Assembly: GCF_019449565.1 (NCBI RefSeq)
Contig: NZ_JAGRPM010000011.1
Coordinates: 62,001 to 126,000 of the forward strand
Origin: Rhodoblastus sp.
Lineage (GTDB): Bacteria > Pseudomonadota > Alphaproteobacteria > Rhizobiales > Beijerinckiaceae
Reading direction: 5' to 3'
DNA: 64,000 bases
The notes below the pieces were generated by a model, which worked only from the letters and a program-made list of their open reading frames with translations, had not been told where the DNA came from and made no database searches. The position numbers were made by a program, and so were the translations under genes. Of this stretch, positions 13,556 to 21,540 are shown in pieces (the first letter of the stretch is position 1; every line of letters starts with the position of its first letter).

Positions 13556-14203
13556 TCAAAAATGCTCCGTGTCCGCCTCGGGCTTTATCTCATGCTTCAG
13601 AATGAGCGGCGTCTGGGCCAGGGCGAAGATCACCGTCAGCGGCATGATGCCAAAGCTCTTGAAACCAGCCCAGAAATCCCAGCTTTGCGTCAGCCGCACG
13701 ATTTCATTCAGCCCAGCCAACACGAAGAAGAACAGGCCCCAGCGCAGGGTCAGCTTGCGCCAGCCTTCCTCGTCGAGATGCATCACGCTGTCGAGCGCGA
13801 CCGGCAGCAACAGCTTGCCGACGGCCAGACCGCCCAGCAGCGCGGCGCCGAACAGGCAATTCACGATGGTCGGCTTGAGCTGGATAAAGGTCCGGTCCTG
13901 AAACACGAGGGTCAGCGAGCCGAAGAACAGCACCGCGACGGCCGTGACGACCGGCATGATCGGCAGATGTTTGGTCAACACCCATGAAGCAATCAGCGCC
14001 ACGACGACAGCGACCATCAGCACGGCGGTCGAGGTCAGGATGGCGATTTTCTCGGGCGGCAGCCCCTCGGGCAGAAATGGCCCGACCAGCCCATGAAACA
14101 GGGCCGGCCGCGAGCTGGCGAGGAAGAACAGGACCAGAGGCCCCATTTCCAGCACCAGTTTCAGCAGCGGATTGACTTTTTTGCGCGCGACTTCGGCGGA
14201 CAT
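13556..14203 (-). CDS. yciB: Septation/intermembrane protein YciB (IspZ family)
   Basis: This is a small inner-membrane protein family linked to septation and envelope integrity; its biochemical role is not settled. The 215-residue sequence has about five transmembrane helices, an N-terminal KLVLEMGPLVLFF segment, and the family's SLTLVFQDRTFIQLKPT and LNEIVRLTQSWDFWAGFKSFG blocks. ATG 14201-14203 follows ftsY after 17 bases, so ftsY-yciB form an operon. In relatives yciB and ftsY sit beyond the ccm genes; here acnA and a repeat lie between. Confidence 0.93.
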   Translation of the reverse strand: MSAEVARKKVNPLLKLVLEMGPLVLFFLASSRPALFHGLVGPFLPEGLPPEKIAILTSTAVLMVAVVVALIASWVLTKHLPIMPVVTAVAVLFFGSLTLVFQDRTFIQLKPTIVNCLFGAALLGGLAVGKLLLPVALDSVMHLDEEGWRKLTLRWGLFFFVLAGLNEIVRLTQSWDFWAGFKSFGIMPLTVIFALAQTPLILKHEIKPEADTEHF

Positions 14204-14220
14204 TGAGAACCTCGGGAGTA

Positions 14221-15474
14221 TTAGTCTTCGAAGCCGGCGATGGCGCGGGCGAATTCGCGGGCGGTGAAGGGTTCGAGATCGTCAGCCTGTTCACCGACGC
14301 CGATGAAATGGACCGGCAACTGAAATTTGTCGGCGATAGCGACAAGGATGCCGCCGCGCGCGGTGCCGTCGAGCTTGGTCATGACGAGGCCGGTGACGCC
14401 CGCGACCTTGCCGAAAATCTCGACCTGGCTCAGGGCGTTTTGGCCGACGGTGGCGTCGAGCACCAGCAGCACCGCATGCGGCGCCTCGGCGTCGACCTTC
14501 TTCATCACACGGATGATTTTTTCCAGTTCAGCCATCAGTTCGGTGCGGTTCTGCAGGCGGCCCGCCGTGTCCATCAGGAGGACGTCGACATTCTGCGCCT
14601 TCGCGGCCTCGATGGCGTCGAAGGCGAGGCCCGCCGCATCGGCGCCCGTTTCGCGCGCGATGACCGGCACATTCATCCGCCCGCCCCAGATGCGCAGCTG
14701 TTCAATCGCCGCCGCGCGAAAAGTGTCGCCGGCGGCGAGCATCAGCGTCTTGCCTTCGGCGGAAAATTTCGCGCAGAGCTTGCCGATGGTCGTGGTCTTG
14801 CCTGAGCCGTTGACGCCGACGACGAGAATGACGAAGGGCTTTTTGCTCGAGTCGATTTCCAGCGGCCTGGCCACGGGGGCGAGCACACGCTCGACCTCGT
14901 CCGCGAGAATGGTGCGAACTTCTTCCGGCGCGATCTGCTTGTCATAGCGGCCCTTGCCGACCAGCGCCGCGATGCGTGTCGCGGCGGCGACGCCGAGATC
15001 GGAGCGGACCAGCACGTCCTCCAGATCCTCCAGCATGTCGGCGGAGAGCTTTTTCTTGGTGAAAATATCCGCGACGCCCTGGGCGATGGACGAGGACGAC
15101 CGCGCCAGACCCTGACGCAACCGCGTCCACCAGCTCTCCTTCGGCGCAGCTTCCGCGACGACAGGCGCTAGAACGGGCTCGGGAGGCGGAGGCGGGGGTG
15201 CAACCGGCTCGGGAACGATCTCAATGGCCGGGGCCGGCGGCTCCCAACTGGTTTCTGGCCCAATCGGCGCAGGGGCGATTTCGACGGCCGGGGCGGGCGG
15301 CTCTGGCGCGGGTTCGGGCGCGGGCTCCGGAGCGATATTCTCTTGAGGCGCCGGGGCCGGGGCCTTGGCTTCCTCGACAACCTCCGGCTTTTCCTCCCAG
15401 AAGGATTCGTCGGCGTGCCGCATCTTGAACAGGCGTCCGATGAAGCCGGCCTTGTCTTTCGAATCTGCGCTCAT
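14221..15474 (-). CDS. ftsY: Signal recognition particle receptor FtsY
   Basis: FtsY is the SRP-receptor GTPase that docks ribosome-nascent chain complexes at the membrane. The 417-residue protein has an acidic, proline-rich, low-complexity N-terminal A region (to about residue 125) with repeated PAPEPAPEP-type units, then the NG domain with GVNGSGKTTT, DTAGR and TKLDG motifs. The ATG at 15472-15474 (MSADSKDKAGF) was preferred over an upstream TTG. The proline-rich tether is common in this order and probably varies between strains. Confidence 0.96.
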   Translation of the reverse strand: MSADSKDKAGFIGRLFKMRHADESFWEEKPEVVEEAKAPAPAPQENIAPEPAPEPAPEPPAPAVEIAPAPIGPETSWEPPAPAIEIVPEPVAPPPPPPEPVLAPVVAEAAPKESWWTRLRQGLARSSSSIAQGVADIFTKKKLSADMLEDLEDVLVRSDLGVAAATRIAALVGKGRYDKQIAPEEVRTILADEVERVLAPVARPLEIDSSKKPFVILVVGVNGSGKTTTIGKLCAKFSAEGKTLMLAAGDTFRAAAIEQLRIWGGRMNVPVIARETGADAAGLAFDAIEAAKAQNVDVLLMDTAGRLQNRTELMAELEKIIRVMKKVDAEAPHAVLLVLDATVGQNALSQVEIFGKVAGVTGLVMTKLDGTARGGILVAIADKFQLPVHFIGVGEQADDLEPFTAREFARAIAGFED

Positions 15475-15594
15475 GCGCTCCAAGCTCGCTTTCGTCCGGG
15501 CAGGTCGCCCTTCTCAAACTCACGGGTTTTTGCAATAAGCGCGCATGACGCCCGCCACCAAAAACCTTGTCGCCCTCTCGATAGCCTTTCCCGC

Positions 15595-16374
15595 ATGACG
15601 CCGGAAGAGATTTGTGAGCGGCTGCTCTATCGCGACGGCCTTCTGCTGGTGCTGGACAAGCCCGCGGGCATTCCGGTCCATCGCGGTCCCAAGGGCGGCG
15701 AGAATTTCGAGGACTCCTTCACCCATCTGAGGTTCGGCCTGCCGCGCAGCCCGTCGCTGGCGCATCGGCTCGACAAGGACACTTCCGGCTGCCTGGTACT
15801 GGGGCGCCATCGCAAGGCGCTGGAAAAGCTGATGCTTCTGTTCAAGCAGGGCAAGATCGGCAAGACCTATTGGGCCGTGGTGTGCGGCGGGCCGGAGAAG
15901 GACGAAGGCCTGATCGACCTGCCGCTCGGCCGCCTCGACGCGACGCGCGGCTGGTGGATGAAAGTCGATCCCGACGGCCTGCCCTCTCAGACGCGCTGGC
16001 GCGTACTTGGCCGGGGGCGCGACGCCTCTGGCGCGCCGCTCACCTGGCTGGCGCTGTCGCCGCTGACCGGGCGCACCCATCAATTGCGCGTCCATTGCGC
16101 GGCGCGGGACTTCCCGATTTTCGGCGATCCGATCTATGGCGCGGGCGGCGCGCCCGACGCCATTCTGCATCTCCATGCGCGCGCCATCCGAATCCCGATA
16201 TCCAACAACAAGCCCGCCATCGAGGTCGAGGCCTGCGCGCCGGACCATATGAAGGAGCGCCTCGCCGCCTGCGGCTGGACGCAAGCTCTCGACGACGCCG
16301 TTCTCGCCGAACGCCGGATGCGCGACGAAGAGCGCGAAACAGCCCGGCTTGAGGCCAAAGTCGGAGAGATTTGA
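15595..16374 (+). CDS. RluA-family RNA pseudouridine synthase
   Basis: The 259-residue protein isomerises uridine to pseudouridine in rRNA or tRNA. The catalytic motif is AHRLDKDTSGCLVL (aspartate in HRLDKDTSG), and the GRTHQLRVHCA motif III and the FGDPIYG segment are present. There is no N-terminal S4 domain: DGLLLVLDKPAGIPVH appears by residue 15, so it is a short RluA/TruC-like member and the exact target uridine cannot be told. ATG 15595 gives a normal N-terminus; the frame is open upstream without family sequence. It is divergent from ftsY. Confidence 0.9.
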   Translation: MTPEEICERLLYRDGLLLVLDKPAGIPVHRGPKGGENFEDSFTHLRFGLPRSPSLAHRLDKDTSGCLVLGRHRKALEKLMLLFKQGKIGKTYWAVVCGGPEKDEGLIDLPLGRLDATRGWWMKVDPDGLPSQTRWRVLGRGRDASGAPLTWLALSPLTGRTHQLRVHCAARDFPIFGDPIYGAGGAPDAILHLHARAIRIPISNNKPAIEVEACAPDHMKERLAACGWTQALDDAVLAERRMRDEERETARLEAKVGEI

Positions 16375-16452
16375 GCGCCACGGCGCCCGATGGCGCATTG
16401 CCCTGAGCGCCTGCTTGCTGTAGGGAAGCGCGCTTAACGCGTGGAGAGCAGC

Positions 16453-17487
16453 ATGGGTTACAAGGTCGCTGTCGTCGGCGCCACTGGCAATGTGGGCCGC
16501 GAAATGCTGGATATTTTGGCCGAACGCCAGTTCCCGGCGGACGAGGTCGTGGCGCTTGCATCGTCGCGGTCGATCGGCACTGAAGTTTCCTATGGCGACA
16601 AGATACTCAAGTGCAAACATCTCGACACGTTTGATTTCTCCGATTGCGATATCGCCTTGATGTCGGCCGGCGGCGCCATTTCCAAGGAATGGTCGCCGCG
16701 CATCGGCGCGCAGAATTGCGTCGTGATCGATAATTCCTCGGCTTGGCGCTATGATTCCGACGTGCCGCTGGTGGTGCCGGAAGTCAATGCCGACGCCCTG
16801 AAGGATTTCGGCCGCAAGAACATCATCGCCAACCCGAACTGCTCGACCGCGCAGCTTGTGGTGGCGCTGAAGCCCCTGCACGATCATTTCGGCATCAAGC
16901 GGGTGGTGGTTTCGACCTATCAATCCGTTTCCGGCGCCGGCAAGGACGCGATGGACGAGCTTTTCGCCCAGACGCGCGCCGTCTTCGTCTCCGATCAGGT
17001 CGAGAACAAGAAATTCCCCAAGCGCATCGCCTTCAATCTCATTCCGCAGATCGACGTCTTCATGGAAGACGGCTTCACCAAGGAAGAGTGGAAGATGATG
17101 GCCGAGACCAAGAAGATTCTCGACCCCAAGATCAAGCTGACCGCAACCTGCGTGCGCGTGCCGGTCTTCATCTCGCATTCCGAAAGCATCAATATCGAAT
17201 GCGAGAAGCCGATCACGGCTGACGCCGCGCGGAAGATCCTGCGCGAGGCGCCGGGCATTCTGGTGATCGACAAGCGCGAACCCGGCGGCTACATCACCCC
17301 GCATGAAGCGGCGGGCGAAGACGCCACCTATATTTCGCGCATTCGCGAGGACGCCACCGTCGAGAACGGCCTCGCCTTTTGGTGCGTGTCGGACAATCTG
17401 CGCAAGGGCGCTGCGCTGAACGCGATCCAGATCGCGGAAGCGCTGATCAATCGCAAGCTGCTGCGGCCCAAACAGAAAGCCGCCTGA
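16453..17487 (+). CDS. asd: Aspartate-semialdehyde dehydrogenase
   Basis: The enzyme reduces aspartyl phosphate to aspartate semialdehyde for lysine/diaminopimelate, threonine and methionine synthesis. At 344 residues it shows the NADP-binding VVGATGNVGREM near the N-terminus, the active-site cysteine C130 in NPNCSTAQ, and VPVFISHSESINIE late in the sequence. The ATG at 16453 is preferred over an in-frame GTG at 16441 because it gives MGYKVAVVGATG directly. A clear terminator follows, so the gene is probably transcribed alone. Confidence 0.97.
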   Translation: MGYKVAVVGATGNVGREMLDILAERQFPADEVVALASSRSIGTEVSYGDKILKCKHLDTFDFSDCDIALMSAGGAISKEWSPRIGAQNCVVIDNSSAWRYDSDVPLVVPEVNADALKDFGRKNIIANPNCSTAQLVVALKPLHDHFGIKRVVVSTYQSVSGAGKDAMDELFAQTRAVFVSDQVENKKFPKRIAFNLIPQIDVFMEDGFTKEEWKMMAETKKILDPKIKLTATCVRVPVFISHSESINIECEKPITADAARKILREAPGILVIDKREPGGYITPHEAAGEDATYISRIREDATVENGLAFWCVSDNLRKGAALNAIQIAEALINRKLLRPKQKAA

Positions 17488-17509
17488 GCAAGACCGCTAG
17501 AAACATGAA

Positions 17510-17538
17510 ACGCCGGGGCAAACCCGGCGTTTTGCTTT
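17510..17538 (+). terminator. Terminator after asd
   Basis: ACGCCGGG pairs with CCCGGCGT around a five-base loop and is followed by TTTGCTTTT. It lies between the convergent asd and carbonic anhydrase genes and may work in both directions (AAA tracts flank the other side). Confidence 0.85.
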
Positions 17539-17552
17539 TGTCGCCAGCGCGC

Positions 17553-18248
17553 CTAAAATCGCGGCGTCTTGCCAAGCGCTTCGTGATGCGCGTCGGCAGC
17601 GACCTGATGAAACGTGCCGGCGCTTTCGTCCAGCGCCATCAGCTCTCCCCCGCTCACGCCGAAATAGGCGCCGTGCAAGGTCAGCCAGCCGCGCTGCTCC
17701 AAAGTGGCGATATAGGGAAAGCTGCGCAGGTTGGCGATGCTCTGCTTGATCGATTCCCAGGCCAAGCGCTCCGACCATTGTTGCAGCGGCTCGCTCGGCT
17801 TCCCGAGTTTTTCCGCAGCGGGGGCGAGCAGCTTGATCCAGCCGCCGATGAAATCACCCGGCGCGAGCGGGCGCATGTAGGGATCACTCTGTAATTCGGC
17901 GAAAGCCTTCACGCCGCCGCATTGGGCATGGCCCATTACGACAATGTGCTTGACCTTGAGACCCATGACGGCGAATTCGATCGCGGCCGACGTGCCGTGA
18001 TAATCGTCATTCGGCTGATAGGGCGGCACAAGATTGGCGACATTGCGGAGCACGAACATTTCGCCCGGCCCGGCGTCGAAGATCAGTTCGGGCGAAACGC
18101 GGGAATCGCAGCAGCCGATCAACAGGATTTCTGGGCTCTGCCCGCGCTCGGCCAGATCCACGAAACGCTCGCGCTCGCGCGGAAAGCGCCCGTTCAGAAA
18201 ATTCTCATAGCCTTCAGACAGCCGCTTCGGAAAATTCGCTTCGCCCAT
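17553..18248 (-). CDS. Beta-class carbonic anhydrase
   Basis: This zinc enzyme interconverts CO2 and bicarbonate in the cytosol. The 231-residue protein has the beta-class zinc ligands C46 (in CCDSR), H107 and C110 (MGHAQCGG), with D48/R50 forming the usual dyad. Length and motif spacing are those of the bacterial beta-CA family. It is convergent with asd. An Irr-like box lies about 125 bases upstream of its start in the shared region toward the small ORF at 18659, but which gene that box serves cannot be told from the sequence. Confidence 0.95.
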   Translation of the reverse strand: MGEANFPKRLSEGYENFLNGRFPRERERFVDLAERGQSPEILLIGCCDSRVSPELIFDAGPGEMFVLRNVANLVPPYQPNDDYHGTSAAIEFAVMGLKVKHIVVMGHAQCGGVKAFAELQSDPYMRPLAPGDFIGGWIKLLAPAAEKLGKPSEPLQQWSERLAWESIKQSIANLRSFPYIATLEQRGWLTLHGAYFGVSGGELMALDESAGTFHQVAADAHHEALGKTPRF

Positions 18249-18372
18249 TCGATCCTCATTTCGGCGCCGCAGCGCAAACGGTCGAGTTTTGCCGCATCAC
18301 GACACGGAGAGCAATCCTTGCTTTTCCCACACGCCGAAAAAGAAAGCGCGGCGAGCGCCACTTATCCATTTT

Positions 18373-18389
18373 TTTAGAATGGTTCAAAA
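18373..18389 (+). promoter_or_regulatory. Irr/ICE-like box
   Basis: TTTAGAATGGTTCAAAA fits the rhizobial iron control element TTTRGAAYNRTTCYAAA at all but one position. It lies in a 410-base non-coding stretch between the start of the carbonic anhydrase gene (125 bases away, minus strand) and the small ORF at 18659 (270 bases away, plus strand). The rest of the stretch holds no recognisable gene. Confidence 0.5.
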
Positions 18390-18658
18390 TTATGCCAATT
18401 TCCTGGAGGGCGCGCGATCTCCTTGTTAGGCTTTGTGAAATTGACATCCAACGCTCGCCAATGGCGCCATTGAGACTTGCCGATTTAATGGGGCCGGCCT
18501 CGCTTCGCCCTTGACGTGCGACGACGTTCTTTTTTCCCGTGCGCTTGCCGACCGCCAATCCAGGCTCGACGCCATTAATCGTCAGCCTGCCCGGCCGCTG
18601 CTCGTCGCAACGCCGCCCACGACCGTGTCGGACGCATCCCAAGCAGAGGAGGCCAAAA

Positions 18659-18886
18659 ATGTGCGACATGGAAAGCGAAAGGCGGAAAATCGACGCGATC
18701 ATTTTAGAAACGATCGAGCCGGTCCTGTTTTCCGGGCAATGGAATCAGGCCATGCTCACGGAATTCGCCGTCGCGAGCCTGTCCGATCTTTACGCCGGCT
18801 GCTATTCAGCAGCCAGTCTTCGTGCGCGCTGCGAGAGCCTCGTCGCCCTGGCTTTCCAGACGCGAAAAGGCCGCGAATCCGCATAG
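18659..18886 (+). CDS. Small hypothetical protein (75 aa)
   Basis: I do not recognise this protein. ATG 18659 is preceded by a good ribosome binding site (GCAGAGGAGG, about six bases upstream), which is why I accept it as a gene. The product is mostly helical in appearance, soluble, with cysteines in MCDME, AGCYS and ARCES and a basic C-terminus (TRKGRESA). It is convergent with the DUF2325 gene that starts its 3' end 92 bases away. Two Irr-like boxes lie in this neighbourhood, so an iron-linked role for the pair is possible but is only an inference. Confidence 0.55.
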   Translation: MCDMESERRKIDAIILETIEPVLFSGQWNQAMLTEFAVASLSDLYAGCYSAASLRARCESLVALAFQTRKGRESA

Positions 18887-18978
18887 AGCGGCGTGGCGGT
18901 GGAACTCTGGACAATGGAACTCTTGGCAACGGAACCCGCGAAGGCCGGCCTCCCGACGGAGCGCCACGGCGCGTCGGA

Positions 18979-20307
18979 TCAAGGCGCCGCTTCGCCAGGG
19001 CCGAACGTCCCGATCGCGCGCATAAAGGTCGTTATGCTGGCCGTGCGGAGCGGAACCATGGGCTTGCCCTGGCTCTCGCAGAGCTTCTTGACGAAGTCCA
19101 TGGCGCCGTGGCTGACGCAATCGACGGGGAAAAACACCTCGTCGGCCTGGCGGACCAGTTCGCCGAGGCGCGCCTGAGACTGTTCGACGCCGCCGTCATG
19201 ATGCAGCAGGCGCCCGTTGCGGCGCATGACGAGATGGCGCAACTGGCAGATGGTCTGCGGCCTGCCGCCGACATAAAGCAAGCAGCGTCCGCAGAGGTCG
19301 GCGGCGAGCGCCTCGCCATCCTCCGCTGGGTTTTCCGGGCAAACCGCATACCCGGACGGCATTTCTTGCAGCCCCTGTTTTCGTTGCCGCTCCCTCGCCG
19401 CTTGCCCCGCCTCTTTCTGCGCCTCTTTCTGCGCCTCTTGCCGCGCCCGCATCTGTTCGAGACGAAGTTCGGCGCTTGCCAACCGACGCCGCAACCCCGC
19501 GTTTTCGCTTCGTACGACGGAAAGCTCGTCGACTCGCAACGCGAGTTCGCTCGCCAGACCGTCCCGCGCCAGGGTCTCGCGCAATTGCTGACATTCCACG
19601 GCCAGCTCTTCCAGCGCGCGCAACTTCGCCCTTAACGCCGCGCGCTCCGCCTCCAACGCGCTCAAGCGCTGGTCGCGCTCGGCAATCCGCTCGCCAAGGC
19701 GGCGCGCGATCTCGCCTTTTTCCCGCTGCGCCTCGGCGATCGTCCTGGCGTCGCCGCGATTGGACGCGCCGCACATATGCGACATCATGTGGATATCGCC
19801 ATAGACGCGCGCTTCGACGCTCATCGGCAGGCCGGGATGGCCGACAAGCGCCCAATAGGCTCCCGGCGCAAGGCCGGCTTCAACCGCGCCCTCCCAATAC
19901 TGAAGGAAGGCGGCCTCGTCCTCCAGTCCGCGGCTTTTTCGCAGAGCGCCCTCGAATTTGGCATTGAGATGTTTGGTGACGGCGCGCGACGCCGCATTGT
20001 CGGTATTCATCTGCGATGTGATCATGCCGTGGATGTCGTAATCCGTCAGCTGGTAGGGGTCGTCGCAAAATCGGCATTTCTTGGCGATCCGCCGCAGTTC
20101 GGACAGCGTCAGGCAAGTGCCGATGATGGAGCAAAGCGATGCGCCACGGACCTCCCAGATATTCAGACGCCGTGGATCGTGGGGGCGGCGAGCGACGACG
20201 GGATCGCTCGGCGGAGGCCGCAGCAAGGTCGTCAGCGACGGATTAAGCACGCTGGCCGCCGCCATCTGCAGGCCGACGGGAATGCCGAAATCCCTTTTCA
20301 TCGCCAT
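18979..20307 (-). CDS. DUF2325 domain coiled-coil protein
   Basis: The 442-residue protein has an N-terminal region of unknown fold with CRFC and HMMSHMCG motifs, a long charged coiled coil (about residues 210-335), and a C-terminal DUF2325 domain: CLLYVGGRPQTICQLRHLV, HHDGGVEQS and VFFPVDCVSHGAMDFVK, the hallmark order. DUF2325 proteins are uncharacterised; some sit in nif or metal-related loci. ATG 20307 was chosen because it has a GGGGGGA element upstream; a TTG further up would add 35 residues. The coiled coil holds a 12-base tandem repeat (19411-19440) encoding QKEA units. An Irr-like box lies about 120 bases upstream. Confidence 0.75.
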   Translation of the reverse strand: MAMKRDFGIPVGLQMAAASVLNPSLTTLLRPPPSDPVVARRPHDPRRLNIWEVRGASLCSIIGTCLTLSELRRIAKKCRFCDDPYQLTDYDIHGMITSQMNTDNAASRAVTKHLNAKFEGALRKSRGLEDEAAFLQYWEGAVEAGLAPGAYWALVGHPGLPMSVEARVYGDIHMMSHMCGASNRGDARTIAEAQREKGEIARRLGERIAERDQRLSALEAERAALRAKLRALEELAVECQQLRETLARDGLASELALRVDELSVVRSENAGLRRRLASAELRLEQMRARQEAQKEAQKEAGQAARERQRKQGLQEMPSGYAVCPENPAEDGEALAADLCGRCLLYVGGRPQTICQLRHLVMRRNGRLLHHDGGVEQSQARLGELVRQADEVFFPVDCVSHGAMDFVKKLCESQGKPMVPLRTASITTFMRAIGTFGPGEAAP

Positions 20308-20426
20308 CAAAATCCCCCCGGGCGTCACAACGAAGGTGGAGCCGATATCGCCGAGCCAAGAGCGGACGCGCCGAGCGTGGGATTTATCGCTTGCGCCAGC
20401 GTACCGGCGCAACAGAATCGGCTTTT

Positions 20427-20443
20427 TGTAGAATCATTCTAAA
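20427..20443 (-). promoter_or_regulatory. Irr/ICE-like box upstream of the DUF2325 gene
   Basis: TTTAGAATGATTCTACA on the minus strand contains a perfect 13-base palindrome TAGAATGATTCTA and departs from the iron control element consensus TTTRGAAYNRTTCYAAA at one position. It lies 120 bases upstream of the chosen DUF2325 start and on the other side about 140 bases upstream of the CoA lyase gene. The surrounding 273-base gap (20308-20580) holds no gene. Confidence 0.6.
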
Positions 20444-20580
20444 TTTCTCGGCGCCGCCGGTCTGCGTCGCGGCCGCCTGCGCGGTTAACCCTGTGGACGA
20501 GGAAGCTGCAAAATGACAATGGCGTGAAGGCCCCCAAATCATTATGGTGCCGCGCGAAAACTTGCCGAAATGGAGCAGCC

Positions 20581-21462
20581 ATGACCAGCCTTCGTCCCCG
20601 CCGCAGCGTCCTTTACATGCCCGGCTCAAACGCTCGCGCGCTGGAAAAGGCCAAGACGATCGCAGCCGACGCCCTGATTCTCGACCTCGAAGACGCTGTC
20701 GCGCCCGACGCCAAGGAACTCGCGCGCAACCAGGTCGCCGCCGCCGTCAAGGCCGGGGGGTTCGGGCGCCGCGAAGTTGTCATCCGCGTCAATGGCGCCA
20801 TGACGCCCTGGGGCGAGGACGACCTCATCGCCGCCGCCAAGGCTGGACCCGACGCCATTCTCATCCCGAAGGTTTCCTCGCCGGGAGACATCATGGTCAC
20901 CGCCAAGGCCCTGCGCGACGCCGGCGCCCCGGACCATACCCGGATCTGGGCGATGATGGAGACGCCGACCGCCATCCTCAACGCCGATTCGATCGTGCGC
21001 ACCGCGCTCGATCCGCATTCGCGACTCGCGGTTCTGGTCATGGGCACCAATGACATCGCCAAGGAGACCCGCGCACGGCTAACCCCCGGACGCCCGTCCA
21101 TGCTGGCCTATCTGTCGATCTGCGTCGCCGCCGCCCGGGCGCATGACGTCGAGATCGTCGATGGCGTCTATAATGACTTCTCCAACGAGGCCGGCTTCCG
21201 CGCGGAATGCGAACAGGGCCGCGACTTCGGAATGGACGGCAAGACCCTCATCCACCCCAATCAGGTGGCGATCTGCAATGAGGTCTTCGCGCCGTCGGAG
21301 GCCGAAGTCGCCTTCGCCCGCAAGATCATCGGCGTGTTCGACCTGCCCGAGAACGCCTCCAAGGGCGCGCTGCAAATCGACGGCAAGATGGTCGAGCGGC
21401 TCCACGCCGACATGGCGCGCCGCACGGTCGCCATCGCCGACGCGATCGCCGCCAGCGTCTGA
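20581..21462 (+). CDS. CitE-like CoA ester lyase or malyl-CoA thioesterase
   Basis: This 293-residue TIM-barrel protein belongs to the HpcH/HpaI-CitE superfamily: RRSVLYMPGSN at the start, LILDLEDAVAP, VRVNG with the conserved arginine, MMETPTAILNA (metal-binding glutamate), and GKTLIHPNQV near the end. Candidates are malyl-CoA/methylmalyl-CoA lyase, (S)-malyl-CoA thioesterase (Mcl2-type), or citramalyl-CoA lyase. The length is nearer to CitE/Mcl2 proteins than to the about 320-residue Mcl1. The presence of methylsuccinyl-CoA dehydrogenase elsewhere in the window makes a role in the ethylmalonyl-CoA pathway plausible. A GGAGC element precedes the ATG. It runs codirectionally into mitofilin after 78 bases. 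Confidence 0.8.
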   Translation: MTSLRPRRSVLYMPGSNARALEKAKTIAADALILDLEDAVAPDAKELARNQVAAAVKAGGFGRREVVIRVNGAMTPWGEDDLIAAAKAGPDAILIPKVSSPGDIMVTAKALRDAGAPDHTRIWAMMETPTAILNADSIVRTALDPHSRLAVLVMGTNDIAKETRARLTPGRPSMLAYLSICVAAARAHDVEIVDGVYNDFSNEAGFRAECEQGRDFGMDGKTLIHPNQVAICNEVFAPSEAEVAFARKIIGVFDLPENASKGALQIDGKMVERLHADMARRTVAIADAIAASV

Positions 21463-21540
21463 CCGGGCGCCCCCGGCCAATTGCGGGTTTCCTCGGCGCG
21501 CGCGCCGGATATAATGGCGCGAAAAACAGAGGGGCGTGGG

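Noticed and set aside
18895..18935. Degenerate GGAACTC repeats between the small ORF and the DUF2325 gene
   Set aside because: Three imperfect copies over about 40 bases are within what short random repeats give.
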